Source: Bacteroidota bacterium (GTDB lineage Bacteria > Bacteroidota > Bacteroidia > Bacteroidales > FEN-979). Taken from it: DNA of 64,000 bases. The translations under genes were made by a program, and so were the position numbers. How positions within the stretch are numbered: position 1 is the stretch's first letter; the number at the start of each line of letters is the position of its first letter. The notes beneath the pieces were generated by a model. It saw only the letters and a program-made list of their open reading frames with translations. It searched no databases and was not told the DNA's origin. Location: assembly GCA_026391835.1 (NCBI GenBank), contig JAPLDF010000075.1:62001-126000 (forward strand). The letters run 5' to 3'. Below, piece after piece: positions 55,763 to 64,000 of this stretch.

Positions 55763-56950
55763 TTATTTTCCGCGCTTGGCTCTTTCCCAGTTAACGGATT
55801 GTGAACCTTTGTAATACCGTCTGAACCCAAGGAAAACCGACAGGTTCATGATGAAAAAATAATAGGGAACAAAGAGTAACTTTACTTTAATGGACCTGTT
55901 TTCGAGGTACCATCCCAGCAAGGCGGCAAGATAAAAGAGAACCTGCAGCCAGAACAGGATACTATAAAAGCCAGTCTTTAAAATTCCCTCGTTCAGGGCA
56001 AGCGTAAACCCGATGATCAGCATCAGCAGCAATGAAAGAGGGGCGAGGGTCCAACGAAGTACCCTGTGAGAAATATACTGGAAAGAGAGTGTCCCATACC
56101 TGAAAAAGTTCAGGAGGGATCTGAGTCTGACAACCGATTGAATTCCCCCTGCGGAAATCCGGATTTTGCGTTTAAACTCTTCCTTTACGCTGGCAGAAGC
56201 AGTTTCAATGGCATATGCTTCCGGATCATATTGAATTGTGTAACCTTCCTGGGCTATCCTGAGTGAGATAATAAAATCATCGAGCAGGGTATCTTTTTCA
56301 ACATCTTTGTACAATTCGGTGCGGATAGCAAATAGTTCTCCGGCCGCACCAACCACCGAATAAAGCTCTGCATCCCATTTTTTCAGTGTGGATTCATATT
56401 TCCAGTAAATTCCTTCACCCGCCCCGGCAGCAGATTCCTTTTCTTTGCTGAAAATCCGCTTTTCTCCTGAGACACAACCTACTTTCGGGTCTCCAAACAA
56501 CCGGACTATCCTGCGTATCGATTCTGGTCCAAGCATGGTATTCGCATCGCTAAACACAACAATCGGGGTGGTTACGAACTGCATTCCACGGTTCATTGCC
56601 CCGATCTTACCACTTCGCTGTGGCAGATGGTGAACCTCCATGCCCGGGTATTGACGCAATAGATCAGGAGTGCCGTCATCAGAACCATCTGTTATCCAAA
56701 CCATTTTCAATTTTTCCTTTGGATAATCGAGTTCCAGCGAATTGTTCACTTTGCCTTCAACAAAATCCTTTTCGTTATATGCGGCAATAAACAAGGTAAC
56801 ATCGGGCTCATAATCCGGTGTTGCATTGACAGTTTTATGCCCAAACAATCGCTTGATTTTTACAAGGATAAATAGTAGAATTCCATATCCGATATAGGCG
56901 TAAAAAACGATGAACAGGAGAACCCAGAAGGTGATTTTTAATGCCAGCAT
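55763..56950 (-). CDS. Membrane glycosyltransferase, family 2
   Basis: 395 residues. An N-terminal membrane helix (about 4-26) then a GT-A domain with DVTLFIAAYNEKDFVEGKV, MVWITDGSDDGTPDLLRQY and VVFSDANTMLG (DxD-like Asp), then RKIRISAGGIQSVVRL-type residues and two to three C-terminal membrane helices. It should transfer a sugar to a lipid or growing chain at the inner membrane. Eight bases separate it from the upstream FkbM gene. Confidence 0.85.
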   Translation of the reverse strand: MLALKITFWVLLFIVFYAYIGYGILLFILVKIKRLFGHKTVNATPDYEPDVTLFIAAYNEKDFVEGKVNNSLELDYPKEKLKMVWITDGSDDGTPDLLRQYPGMEVHHLPQRSGKIGAMNRGMQFVTTPIVVFSDANTMLGPESIRRIVRLFGDPKVGCVSGEKRIFSKEKESAAGAGEGIYWKYESTLKKWDAELYSVVGAAGELFAIRTELYKDVEKDTLLDDFIISLRIAQEGYTIQYDPEAYAIETASASVKEEFKRKIRISAGGIQSVVRLRSLLNFFRYGTLSFQYISHRVLRWTLAPLSLLLMLIIGFTLALNEGILKTGFYSILFWLQVLFYLAALLGWYLENRSIKVKLLFVPYYFFIMNLSVFLGFRRYYKGSQSVNWERAKRGK

Positions 56951-56958
56951 TGTACGAT

Positions 56959-57765
56959 TCAGTTAAGTTGGGTTTGTTTGATTTTTTTTGCAAAAATGTT
57001 GAATTCATCAACTATTCCGAATTCAAACGTGGCCAGTTTACTCAATTCATTGTTAATGAACTCCTGGCGAATGTACCTGTCTTCAATGACAAATGTGATA
57101 TTCGGATATTGCCTGATGAACGTTTCGGCTCCCCTTAGAGCTTCGAGCTCCATGCTCTCAAGGTCAAGTTTTACCAGAATATGGTCCTCCTGCGCTATAT
57201 TGAGTGAAGGCAGGATAGAATCAAATGTACGTATTTCAACCTGGCAATTCGCAAGGTCACCCTCCTGAGCAAGGTGGGAAGCTCCGGTATTGACCGGGTT
57301 GAAAACAAAGTCAGCTGTATAGTTCCGATCACCCAGGCCGTATGGGATTGCAACGCCATTGCGCGCGAAAATATTCAGCTCCATGTTTTTTACAAGAACC
57401 TTGAAATTCTCTGTGACCGGCTCAAATGCAATGCACCTTTTATTATGCCTGGCAAGTAATATACTGTAATCTCCAACGCAAGCCCCCCCATCAATAAAAA
57501 CCGAATAGGAGTCGAGGTTCTCAAGCAGGTACTTTTTAACCCCCCATTCATATTTGTAATTGGCAAATTGAAAATCGTTGGTGTTTTTCCTGCAGAAAAA
57601 GATCCCGATAGTGGTTTTAATTATCCTGTCTTTACCATGGGAGGTCCTGAAGAGCATATACTTAATCGAATAAATAACCGACATGAAATCACCATGTTTC
57701 AGATATTCAAAAAAATATCTGAAATAGGTAACCAGGTGCTTTATCATTCGGTTCATTGCTGCCAT
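56959..57765 (-). CDS. FkbM-family methyltransferase
   Basis: 268 residues. SAM-binding motif around FIDGGACVGDYSILLARHNKRCIAFEPV (near residues 93-120), then VKLDLESMELEALRGAETFIRQYPNITFVIE, the FkbM signature block with an acidic/hydroxyl pair. Such enzymes O-methylate sugars in glycan loci; substrate unknown. Several Met codons near the start (1, 4, 7) are possible. Confidence 0.85.
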   Translation of the reverse strand: MAAMNRMIKHLVTYFRYFFEYLKHGDFMSVIYSIKYMLFRTSHGKDRIIKTTIGIFFCRKNTNDFQFANYKYEWGVKKYLLENLDSYSVFIDGGACVGDYSILLARHNKRCIAFEPVTENFKVLVKNMELNIFARNGVAIPYGLGDRNYTADFVFNPVNTGASHLAQEGDLANCQVEIRTFDSILPSLNIAQEDHILVKLDLESMELEALRGAETFIRQYPNITFVIEDRYIRQEFINNELSKLATFEFGIVDEFNIFAKKIKQTQLN

Positions 57766-57796
57766 GAAATGTTTTAAAATCTGAATTGATCCATTC

Positions 57797-58417
57797 TCAA
57801 GCCGTCGGTTTTTCCCACGTACCGGTCGATGGGTTATATTGTTTGATAACCCGGGCAGGATTTCCTGCAGCTACCGAATAAGCAGGTATGCTTTTGGTTA
57901 CGACAGAACCGGCTGCAATAACCGAATGTTTTCCAATTGTGACACCTGCAACAACCACAGAATTTGCCCCGATCCATACTTCGTCTTCAATATGAATGGG
58001 TGATTTGGTAACTGGTTGGTTTTTTATGGGTGTATTGATGTCCTGGTAACCGTGATTCAGTCCTGACAATACAATATTCTGAGCGAAAATGACGTCTTTG
58101 CCAATATGGACAGGCCCGATGATTGTATTTCCCATCCCGATCCTGGAGTTATTGCCGATCAAAACATCGCCCACGCCATTGTTGATCGTAACGAAATCCT
58201 CAATGGTGCAATGATCCCCGGTGTTAAACTTGTTCCAGGGAAAAACATCAATCCTGGTATATCGCCGGATTACGGTTCCGCTTCCTTTTTTATGAAAAAA
58301 AGGATTGATAAACCAGCGAGCCCACAAGCGGGGGCGGGGATTCTGCTTTGAGGTAATTAACCACAACGCAAATTCCTTGATCCGGGGATCTGATACAACT
58401 TTTTCTTTTATTGACAT
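57797..58417 (-). CDS. Hexapeptide-repeat acetyltransferase
   Basis: 206 residues. Left-handed beta-helix hexapeptide repeats (IGNNSRIGMGNTIIGPVHIGKDVIFAQNIV, VWIGANSVVVAGVTIGKHSVIAAGSVVTKSI) end in SVAAGNPARVIKQYN, the classic WbbJ/CysE-type tail. Likely acetylates a sugar or amino sugar of the polymer. It starts six bases before the upstream GT2 gene ends (counting along the minus strand), so the two are tightly linked. Confidence 0.88.
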   Translation of the reverse strand: MSIKEKVVSDPRIKEFALWLITSKQNPRPRLWARWFINPFFHKKGSGTVIRRYTRIDVFPWNKFNTGDHCTIEDFVTINNGVGDVLIGNNSRIGMGNTIIGPVHIGKDVIFAQNIVLSGLNHGYQDINTPIKNQPVTKSPIHIEDEVWIGANSVVVAGVTIGKHSVIAAGSVVTKSIPAYSVAAGNPARVIKQYNPSTGTWEKPTA

Positions 58418-58422
58418 GATGC

Positions 58423-59253
58423 TTATTTTTTTGCCTGAAAATAGATGCTGATACGTTTTGATTCTTTTAATATCCTGGATGATATTATGTTATAGAATGA
58501 GCCACTCTTTTCAACTGTTCGCGTTCCTGTCCATGCCCTCGAATTTATTTCGGTAACCCTTATGAGTTTGCCTTTTTTTAGCAGTGCCAGTGCCATCTGA
58601 CCGTCTTCCATCCTGGAATTGCTTTTGATAAACCCGATTTTCATCGCTTCTTCTGCAGGGAAGCAGAAATTCATACCAACCACAACCAATTCGGGGTGCT
58701 TGATGTTACGCAATGCGTGCACGAGATTTCTGAAAATTTCATAGAACGCGTACCTTATCCTTATTTTTCCGCTGCCTGGAATGAAAGAATAGGTGCCAAA
58801 GCTGGCAATTCCCTTTCCTGCCAGTATTGGGTTTACCATGCAATCAACCCAGGTAGGAGGGTAGATTGTATCGGCATCCCCGGTTAGAATATATTTTCCG
58901 CGGGAATGCTCCATGGCGGTCTGCCGGGCAAAACCATAACCCTGCTTGGTTTCTGAAACAGGCGTTATTCCGCATCTCCGAATCACTTCGGAGGTTTTAT
59001 CCCCGGAGTTATTGTCGACAAATATGAATTCGACAGGATAACTGCTTTTCATTGCACTTAGTGAGGAGAGGTTTCTGAGTATGTTGGCCTCCTCATTCCA
59101 GGCGATGATGTTGATGGATACGAGTGGTGTGTCAGTCTTCTGAGCAATAAATCCCGCCCTGATTTTCGCGAAAACCTCTTCGGGAATATCTTCAAGTTTT
59201 TGATGATCATACCAATGTATCAGGATATTATTTGGAACTACCGGGTGAAACAT
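58423..59253 (-). CDS. Glycosyltransferase, family 2
   Basis: 276 residues. GT-A fold with PLVSINIIAWNEEANILRNLSSL, EFIFVDNNSGDKTSEVI and YILTGDADTIYPPTWVD (DxD motif DAD). Possible transient membrane association near the C-terminus; no clear membrane helix. Part of the minus-strand exopolysaccharide set, between a GT-B enzyme and the acetyltransferase. Confidence 0.88.
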   Translation of the reverse strand: MFHPVVPNNILIHWYDHQKLEDIPEEVFAKIRAGFIAQKTDTPLVSINIIAWNEEANILRNLSSLSAMKSSYPVEFIFVDNNSGDKTSEVIRRCGITPVSETKQGYGFARQTAMEHSRGKYILTGDADTIYPPTWVDCMVNPILAGKGIASFGTYSFIPGSGKIRIRYAFYEIFRNLVHALRNIKHPELVVVGMNFCFPAEEAMKIGFIKSNSRMEDGQMALALLKKGKLIRVTEINSRAWTGTRTVEKSGSFYNIISSRILKESKRISIYFQAKK

Positions 59254-59324
59254 ATCGTAAGCGTTTATTGGTTTGTACTTCCTTTAGACTGTTTATTTTA
59301 GCAAGACCGGGCCATTTGCGAGGT

Positions 59325-60527
59325 TCATTGTTTCGCTTCTTTTGTAGTTTCTACAGCCTTAAAAATCGCACGGACATTGTTGGCCCAGGTGTGTTCCCGG
59401 GCAAATTCTTTCCGTTTCTCCTGCATCTGGCTGTTATCTTCCCGGAGGGCCTTTTCAATAAATTCAACATATTCGGCTTTATTCTCAGCGAGATACGTGT
59501 AATCTGCAAATACACTCATTGCCTCAGTTTTGGTCGCTACCGTTGGTTTGCCCATCGCAAGGTATTCATCAATTTTTCTCGGGTAGTTTCCTATGGTTAC
59601 AGGACTGATTATCTGAGGATTAATGGCGATGTTAAAACAATTTAAATAAGCAGGCAGTTCATTGCCGTTTTTATTGCCTAAAAAATGGACATTGGCCATT
59701 TGATGAAGTCTGCTTGCCCTGAACGTGTCATCTTCGGGACCAACCAGCACGACGCTCCATTCGGGACGTGATTCGGCAATGTGTTCAATAACCCCGACAT
59801 CCAGACGCAGGGCGTATAGAACCCCGATATAACCGATGATTGGCCCGGGGATCCTGGCAATGTCGGGAGGGATCGTTGAAACAAGGCTGGTATCAAACAA
59901 TGCCACATCACAACCCTGTCCCACGTAGTATGAGTTACGGTTAAATTTTTTGGCCAGGGAAGCAAGATAGGTGGAATTTGCAACAACCAGGTCAGCTTTT
60001 TGCATGTGAAGCGCTTCAATTCTTATTCCCTGCCTCTTCCAGTAATCCACTGCTATGAGGTTGTCCCGCGTATAATAGATATAGGTTTCCGGTTTCAGAA
60101 ACTCCTGCAGATAGTAACCAAGAAACATGGAACTGTCATTGAAAAGTATGTAATCCGTGAATCCGAGCCGACAGGTTGCCGATTTGATTGCTTCTGCAAA
60201 TATTCGGTTGTTGCGCTTATTCAGCAGATCGTAAAACCAGGGTGACTGAATCCAGTTGATTGATTCAACCAAACCTCTTGGATATAGATTCCAGAGATTC
60301 TCATTAAGCTTTACCAGATCAGGTTCCTTTTCCTGTTGGATTCTGATTCGTTTTTGAATCCTTGGTGTATTTTTCCCTTTTTGCCTGCTAAACCGATCGA
60401 GCGGGGGATTGATATAAAGTACACGGTTGTTACGGGCAAATTCCTCTGCAATGTTTTTGCAATTGCTGCCGATCTCAATGTCCCAGGGCTGAATGCCGAT
60501 TACCACAATATCTCTGTTCTTCATCAT
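59325..60527 (-). CDS. GT-B glycosyltransferase, GT4-like
   Basis: 400 residues. Rossmann-type N-domain with IVVIGIQPWDIEIGSNCKNIAEEF, a middle block VVANSTYLASLAKKFN, and a C-domain with IIGYIGVLYALRLDVGVIEHI, VHFLGNKNGNELPAYLNCFNIAINP and the donor-binding PRKIDEYLAMGKPTVATKTEAM (EX7E-like). It resembles TuaH-type and GT4 enzymes of surface polymers. Likely uses a nucleotide sugar; acceptor unknown. Confidence 0.85.
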   Translation of the reverse strand: MMKNRDIVVIGIQPWDIEIGSNCKNIAEEFARNNRVLYINPPLDRFSRQKGKNTPRIQKRIRIQQEKEPDLVKLNENLWNLYPRGLVESINWIQSPWFYDLLNKRNNRIFAEAIKSATCRLGFTDYILFNDSSMFLGYYLQEFLKPETYIYYTRDNLIAVDYWKRQGIRIEALHMQKADLVVANSTYLASLAKKFNRNSYYVGQGCDVALFDTSLVSTIPPDIARIPGPIIGYIGVLYALRLDVGVIEHIAESRPEWSVVLVGPEDDTFRASRLHQMANVHFLGNKNGNELPAYLNCFNIAINPQIISPVTIGNYPRKIDEYLAMGKPTVATKTEAMSVFADYTYLAENKAEYVEFIEKALREDNSQMQEKRKEFAREHTWANNVRAIFKAVETTKEAKQ

Positions 60528-60545
60528 ATTTTCATTATCTGTTTA

Positions 60546-61700
60546 TCAGGTCAACCCTTTCCCGATTTCCTGGTATTGGTTAAGAATATTCGAAGCAGTG
60601 GACTTCCAGGTAAATTTCGCAGCCTGCAACAGTCCTTTGGCAATGTATTGGTCCCTAAGTTTTACATCAGCAGACAACAGGGCCATGGCATCTGCAATCT
60701 CACCCGGCAGATAAGGATCGACAAGCAATGCTGCCTCCCCGGCAACTTCGGGCATGGATGACAGGTTTGAAGTTATTACCGGAACACCACATGCCATTGC
60801 TTCAAGGATCGGAATGCCGAAACTCTCCCTCAAAGAAGGGTAGAGAAAAAGGGTACTCAGGCTATAGACGGCAGGCAGGGAAATGTTGGGTATATAGCCG
60901 GTAAGCAGAATCCTGTTCATCAGGCTCATAGCTCCAATTTCTTTAAGAATTATTTCGACGTTTGACTGGTCATAATCGGCAATTACCAGCTGGAAATCAT
61001 TGTCTGTTTGTGTTACAAAAGTCGAAAATGCCTGTAACGTTCCTTTGACGTTTTTTTTGGGATCGGTATTGCCCAGAAAGAAAAAAAAGTTGTCGGGCAA
61101 ACCATACCTGTTCTTTGCAAGTTGCAATTCCATGGGATAAGTAACCGGCCTGAAATGCTCGCCTACACCATTGTATACAAATGCAAGCCGGTTATCATCC
61201 CGAATGTTAAAAAAAGAGGCAATCCGTTGTTTTTCAGCCTGTGAAACTGTGATAAATTTTCGGACTTTGTTAACCAGCCTTGGTACGATAAATTTCCGGT
61301 AGTTATTGCCAAATTTCTGGTAAGGTGTACCGGTTCCTGTGAGAAGTTTTATGTAGCTGGTTTCCATGTAGATGATATCGTGAAGTGTGATAATCATCGG
61401 GATTTTGCAGATAATGGGTCCTGTATTGCCGGTACAATGCAATATCTGGCAGCCGGCTTTTTTTGCTGCCTCAGGTAATGCGTACTGTTCCCATGCCGGA
61501 TAGATTCCGCCCGCCAGCCTGGCGATTTTAAAATTACCCGTTTCTTTGAGAACAGAATCATCTTTGTCAGGTTTGATAAAGATGACATATTCATTTTCCT
61601 GGTCTATTTTCTGCAGACTACGAATAAATTCCAGGGCAAAGATATCCATGCCATGCTTCTTTTCCCTGAACAATCGTTGAGCCTCGATTCCTATTCGCAT
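60546..61700 (-). CDS. GT4-family glycosyltransferase
   Basis: 384 residues. N-terminal MRIGIEAQRLFREKKHGMDIFALEF, middle FITVSQAEKQRIASFF and YNGVGEHFRP, and the GT4 donor-site block LYPSLRESFGIPILEAMACGVPVITSNLSSMPEVAGEAALLVDP (the EX7E motif is ESFGIPILE). A retaining transferase of the mannosyl/glucosyl-type group. Third glycosyltransferase of the minus-strand set. Confidence 0.93.
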   Translation of the reverse strand: MRIGIEAQRLFREKKHGMDIFALEFIRSLQKIDQENEYVIFIKPDKDDSVLKETGNFKIARLAGGIYPAWEQYALPEAAKKAGCQILHCTGNTGPIICKIPMIITLHDIIYMETSYIKLLTGTGTPYQKFGNNYRKFIVPRLVNKVRKFITVSQAEKQRIASFFNIRDDNRLAFVYNGVGEHFRPVTYPMELQLAKNRYGLPDNFFFFLGNTDPKKNVKGTLQAFSTFVTQTDNDFQLVIADYDQSNVEIILKEIGAMSLMNRILLTGYIPNISLPAVYSLSTLFLYPSLRESFGIPILEAMACGVPVITSNLSSMPEVAGEAALLVDPYLPGEIADAMALLSADVKLRDQYIAKGLLQAAKFTWKSTASNILNQYQEIGKGLT

Positions 61701-61722
61701 TTCGCTTATTCCTTAAACCTGG

Positions 61723-62952
61723 TCACTGTTTCTTTGAATTCATACCCGAAACGCCATGCTGTGTATGAATAAATGTTTTATTGGCCCCTTTGAGCCTGAA
61801 AAGTAATTTGAACATCAGCCAGAAACCCATCGGAAGCGTAAGGATGGCTATGAGGGTTTGCCTTGTATAAAATTTTCTGTGAACCGAAAAAACAAATGCC
61901 AGGAAAGTGAAAATCCAGATGATAAGCCATGCATGGAAAGATATGGCAAGCAGTTCTTTCAGCCATTGAAAATCAAAAAAAGACAAGATTCCCATGACGA
62001 GTGTAATTATTGTCACTGCACCCAGCAGCAGAATCCTGGGTGGCATAACCATCTGGTATACTTTGTCAAGAAAATCAATGTTCAGGTGTGTAAAAAACTG
62101 CACAACTCCATCCCAGGCAAACCGTTTGAAATATATGAATTGTGCGGCCAGCCATCTCCTTCGCTGGTTTTCGAAAACAGCTTTGTCCTGGACCTTTTCA
62201 TCCAGTACTGCAGCATCGTCGAGGTATTCAATTTTAACCTGGTCGCGGAGCAATGTAAGTTCCAACTCCTTGTCAAAACCGCCGATCGCTTTAATTTCCG
62301 ACATCCGCTTTTTGAACATATCGTATTGAAAACACATTCCTGAGCCGATCAGTCCCGAGGCAAGTCCGGCAACCCGATGCCCTTTGCGGAAAATGTGGTT
62401 ATTGATCTCCTCACTGATTGAGTCGAGTACCGCCATGGAGTTGTTCATGTTTTTGGCCATCCGGTGGCCCTGAACGGCCGTAAAACCAGATTCGAAAGCC
62501 TGGTTGATCTTTTCGAGGAAGTCGGGAGCCATGATATTGTCGGCATCCAGGACAACAGCCACCTGGTAGTCATCCCCGATGGCTTCCATTGCAGCATTTA
62601 AGGACTTGGATTTGGTACTCTTTTCAAAAACAACCTCAACCACTTTTAAGGGAAGTTTTTTCAACTTCGCGATCGTTTCCGGTTTAAAGGAATCTGCAAT
62701 AATTACAACATCATATGAATCAGATGGATAATTTTGATTAAGGGATGCTTCGGCTACTTCCAGGATAACAATGTCCTCTTTATATCCTGGAATTAATACC
62801 GCCATTTTTCGCAGGACAGGAGCAGGATGAACTTTCCCATGGTAAGGGAAAATTCCTAAAAATGCAAAAAAGAGGAAGTAAACAGCAGCGATGCCAAGAT
62901 AACCAAACAGAACTATCTCGATAACGTTAACCAGCAATTTGAAAATTTCCAT
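61723..62952 (-). CDS. Processive-type membrane glycosyltransferase, family 2
   Basis: 409 residues. Two N-terminal membrane stretches (about 8-34), GT-A domain with MAVLIPGYKEDIVILEVAEASL, VVIIADS, KSKSLNAAMEAIG, VVLDADNIMAPDFLE (DAD) and the QRRRW motif in VFENQRRRWLAAQF, then several C-terminal membrane helices. The D,D,D,QxxRW pattern is that of processive synthases (chitin, hyaluronan, cellulose-like). First gene of the minus-strand operon, and a candidate polymer synthase. A 394-base intergenic region lies upstream. Confidence 0.9.
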   Translation of the reverse strand: MEIFKLLVNVIEIVLFGYLGIAAVYFLFFAFLGIFPYHGKVHPAPVLRKMAVLIPGYKEDIVILEVAEASLNQNYPSDSYDVVIIADSFKPETIAKLKKLPLKVVEVVFEKSTKSKSLNAAMEAIGDDYQVAVVLDADNIMAPDFLEKINQAFESGFTAVQGHRMAKNMNNSMAVLDSISEEINNHIFRKGHRVAGLASGLIGSGMCFQYDMFKKRMSEIKAIGGFDKELELTLLRDQVKIEYLDDAAVLDEKVQDKAVFENQRRRWLAAQFIYFKRFAWDGVVQFFTHLNIDFLDKVYQMVMPPRILLLGAVTIITLVMGILSFFDFQWLKELLAISFHAWLIIWIFTFLAFVFSVHRKFYTRQTLIAILTLPMGFWLMFKLLFRLKGANKTFIHTQHGVSGMNSKKQ

Positions 62953-63346
62953 GACAGGTATTATAAGTGCATTTTACGACAAAGGGAATTCAACTCCCCA
63001 AATAACTTTTTCACTATGTAAATTTAATAAATAAATCGTCATTTATAATTAAAATGCCAATTATCATAAACTATTCACTTATAATTATTTCATAGGCTTA
63101 TACCCGGTAAAATTTCGAATGTATTTGTGATATGTTCAGAATTGAATGATTCTTTAATAATTTTCATGGAGCCGAATAATATATTATGTAAGTTTGTTAG
63201 TGGAAAAGTTTGCTTTCCCAGATGTTTATGGCCTTCTTGAAGTTCATTATCACCGGGGAGATGTCTTTTACTTTTCGACTTCAGATAAGGTAAACTTTTT
63301 TTGATGAATACCGTTTTGTGCGTACCGGGTAATTTTAGAAATCAAT
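62953..63346. other. AT-rich 394-bp divergent intergenic region
   Basis: Contains no recognisable gene or RNA. It is markedly AT-rich, has a TTATAATTA direct repeat (63043-63051 and 63079-63087) and a perfect 12-bp palindrome ATAATATATTAT at 63176-63187. It probably holds the divergent promoters for the GT2-led operon and the acyltransferase gene; no clear TAnnTTTG element was found. Confidence 0.6.
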
Positions 63347-64000
63347 ATGGCAAATTCAGACGGCAAACAGAATCCCGGCAAAGTTTACTTCCCCGGGATG
63401 AACGGGATACGGTTTATTGCGGCATTTTCAGTTATCCTCCATCACATTGAACAAACAAAATTCTGGATAAACGATCCGGCACTGAACAACTATCCGAACA
63501 TCTGGCAATCGATGTTCTGTGATAATATTGGCCATAAGGGAAGGATCATCTTTTTTGTACTTTCCGGTTTTTTAATTACCTACCTTTTTCTTGCAGAGAT
63601 AAGAAAGACAGGCACATTGAACCTGCAAAAATTCCACACGCGCCGCGCCCTGAGGGTTTGGCCTGTTTATATATTGGTCGTGCTGTTTGCATTTATCGTC
63701 CTGCCCAGGTATACCAATATTCATTATTACAACGGTACCAGCTTCAACGACCAGTTGTACGATGGATACTGGCTTAAGTTTGGCATGGTCGTGTTTATGA
63801 TGGCGAACTTTGCCAGGTTTTTGTTCAACCCGGTGCTGGGGGTCACTCAATTGTGGTCTATTGCTGTTCAGGAGCAGTTTTATCTTGTATGGCCGTTCTT
63901 AACCCGTTTCTTCAAAAAATATTTCCTCAATTTTGTGGTAATATTCATTGTTTTTAAGGTCTCGATTGAAATATTGATGAAAATTTACCTTAAGAATTAT
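63347..64000 (+). CDS. Membrane acyltransferase (OafA/YrhL family), 3' end outside window
   Basis: 218 residues are visible and the frame is still open at base 64000. Acyltransferase_3 features: FPGMNGIRFIAAFSVILHHIEQ with the catalytic-type His pair, GRIIFFVLSGFLITYLFLAE (membrane helix), RRALRVWPVYILVVL, and LWSIAVQEQFYLVWPFLTRFF with the conserved Glu. Such ten-helix proteins O-acylate surface polysaccharides at the inner membrane. Divergent from the glycosyltransferase operon and likely part of the same locus. Start ATG 63347; TTG/GTG alternatives not needed. Confidence 0.9.
   Translation, partial: MANSDGKQNPGKVYFPGMNGIRFIAAFSVILHHIEQTKFWINDPALNNYPNIWQSMFCDNIGHKGRIIFFVLSGFLITYLFLAEIRKTGTLNLQKFHTRRALRVWPVYILVVLFAFIVLPRYTNIHYYNGTSFNDQLYDGYWLKFGMVVFMMANFARFLFNPVLGVTQLWSIAVQEQFYLVWPFLTRFFKKYFLNFVVIFIVFKVSIEILMKIYLKNY

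Noticed and set aside
63572..63850. Minus-strand frame inside the last gene
   Set aside because: Antisense to the clear acyltransferase frame that runs off the window end.

Overview
The window looks like a chromosomal segment of an anaerobic or microaerophilic member of the Bacteroidota, probably Bacteroidales-like, and quite possibly uncultured. Support comes from: two proteins with C-terminal type IX secretion sorting domains; recurrent TAnnTTTG promoter elements; zinc-free forms of S14 and L36; a fused alpha/beta E1 of a branched-chain type 2-oxoacid dehydrogenase; a nusB-type export/CoA neighbourhood (DUF1573, yajC, ybbR-like, coaE); and oxygen-sensitive or peroxide-defence enzymes (2-oxoacid:ferredoxin oxidoreductase, ferredoxin, rubrerythrin, rubredoxin). 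No tRNA, rRNA, CRISPR array, prophage or insertion sequence was recognised.

Layout. 1-11570 (+) is the 3' part of the S10 operon running without a break into the spc and alpha operons: rpsC (5' cut by the window edge) through rplQ, with secY, map, infA and rpoA inside, closed by a hairpin terminator. 11603-18600 holds eno, then mtnP, tilS and korB-korA on the minus strand, and a small ferredoxin. 18618-24461 is mixed: a LpxH-like phosphatase, a DUF4369 lipoprotein, a Nudix hydrolase, a PolB-like exonuclease, a four-gene ECF sigma/small membrane protein/periplasmic LTxxQ cassette, and a MnmD-type tRNA methyltransferase without a normal start codon. 24519-34964 carries a fused 2-oxoacid dehydrogenase E1, rubrerythrin, rubredoxin, glutathione peroxidase, a secreted T9SS cargo, a DEAD-box helicase, serine ammonia-lyase and gapA. 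35106-47766 holds ppsR, pyrG, yidC, mqnA (futalosine-route menaquinone), a TonB-dependent receptor with an upstream partner, coaE/ybbR-like/yajC/DUF1573, aroK and rlmD. 47763-52126 is a large hybrid histidine kinase with a divergent stand-alone HPt protein. 52187-64000 is an exopolysaccharide-type locus: a Cys-less asparagine-synthase homologue, a T9SS beta-helix protein, five glycosyltransferases, a FkbM methyltransferase, a hexapeptide acetyltransferase and, at the edge, a membrane acyltransferase.

Working together. The first third is translation and secretion. The middle is central carbon and redox metabolism (enolase, GAPDH, PpsR, KorAB/ferredoxin, E1) plus peroxide defence. The last third is a phosphorelay next to a surface-glycan locus, which suggests but does not prove that the relay controls it.

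The most unusual signals are non-coding. There are short tandem arrays of 7-8 bp units in many gene gaps; one encodes the C-terminus of mtnP and another sits exactly where the mnmD start codon should be. A 27-bp nearly perfect inverted repeat is built from GATTTAC units. There is a REP-like palindrome family inside the ribosomal operon, and a duplicated leader hairpin in front of rpmC and rplR. I did not find a clearly new defence or mobile system.
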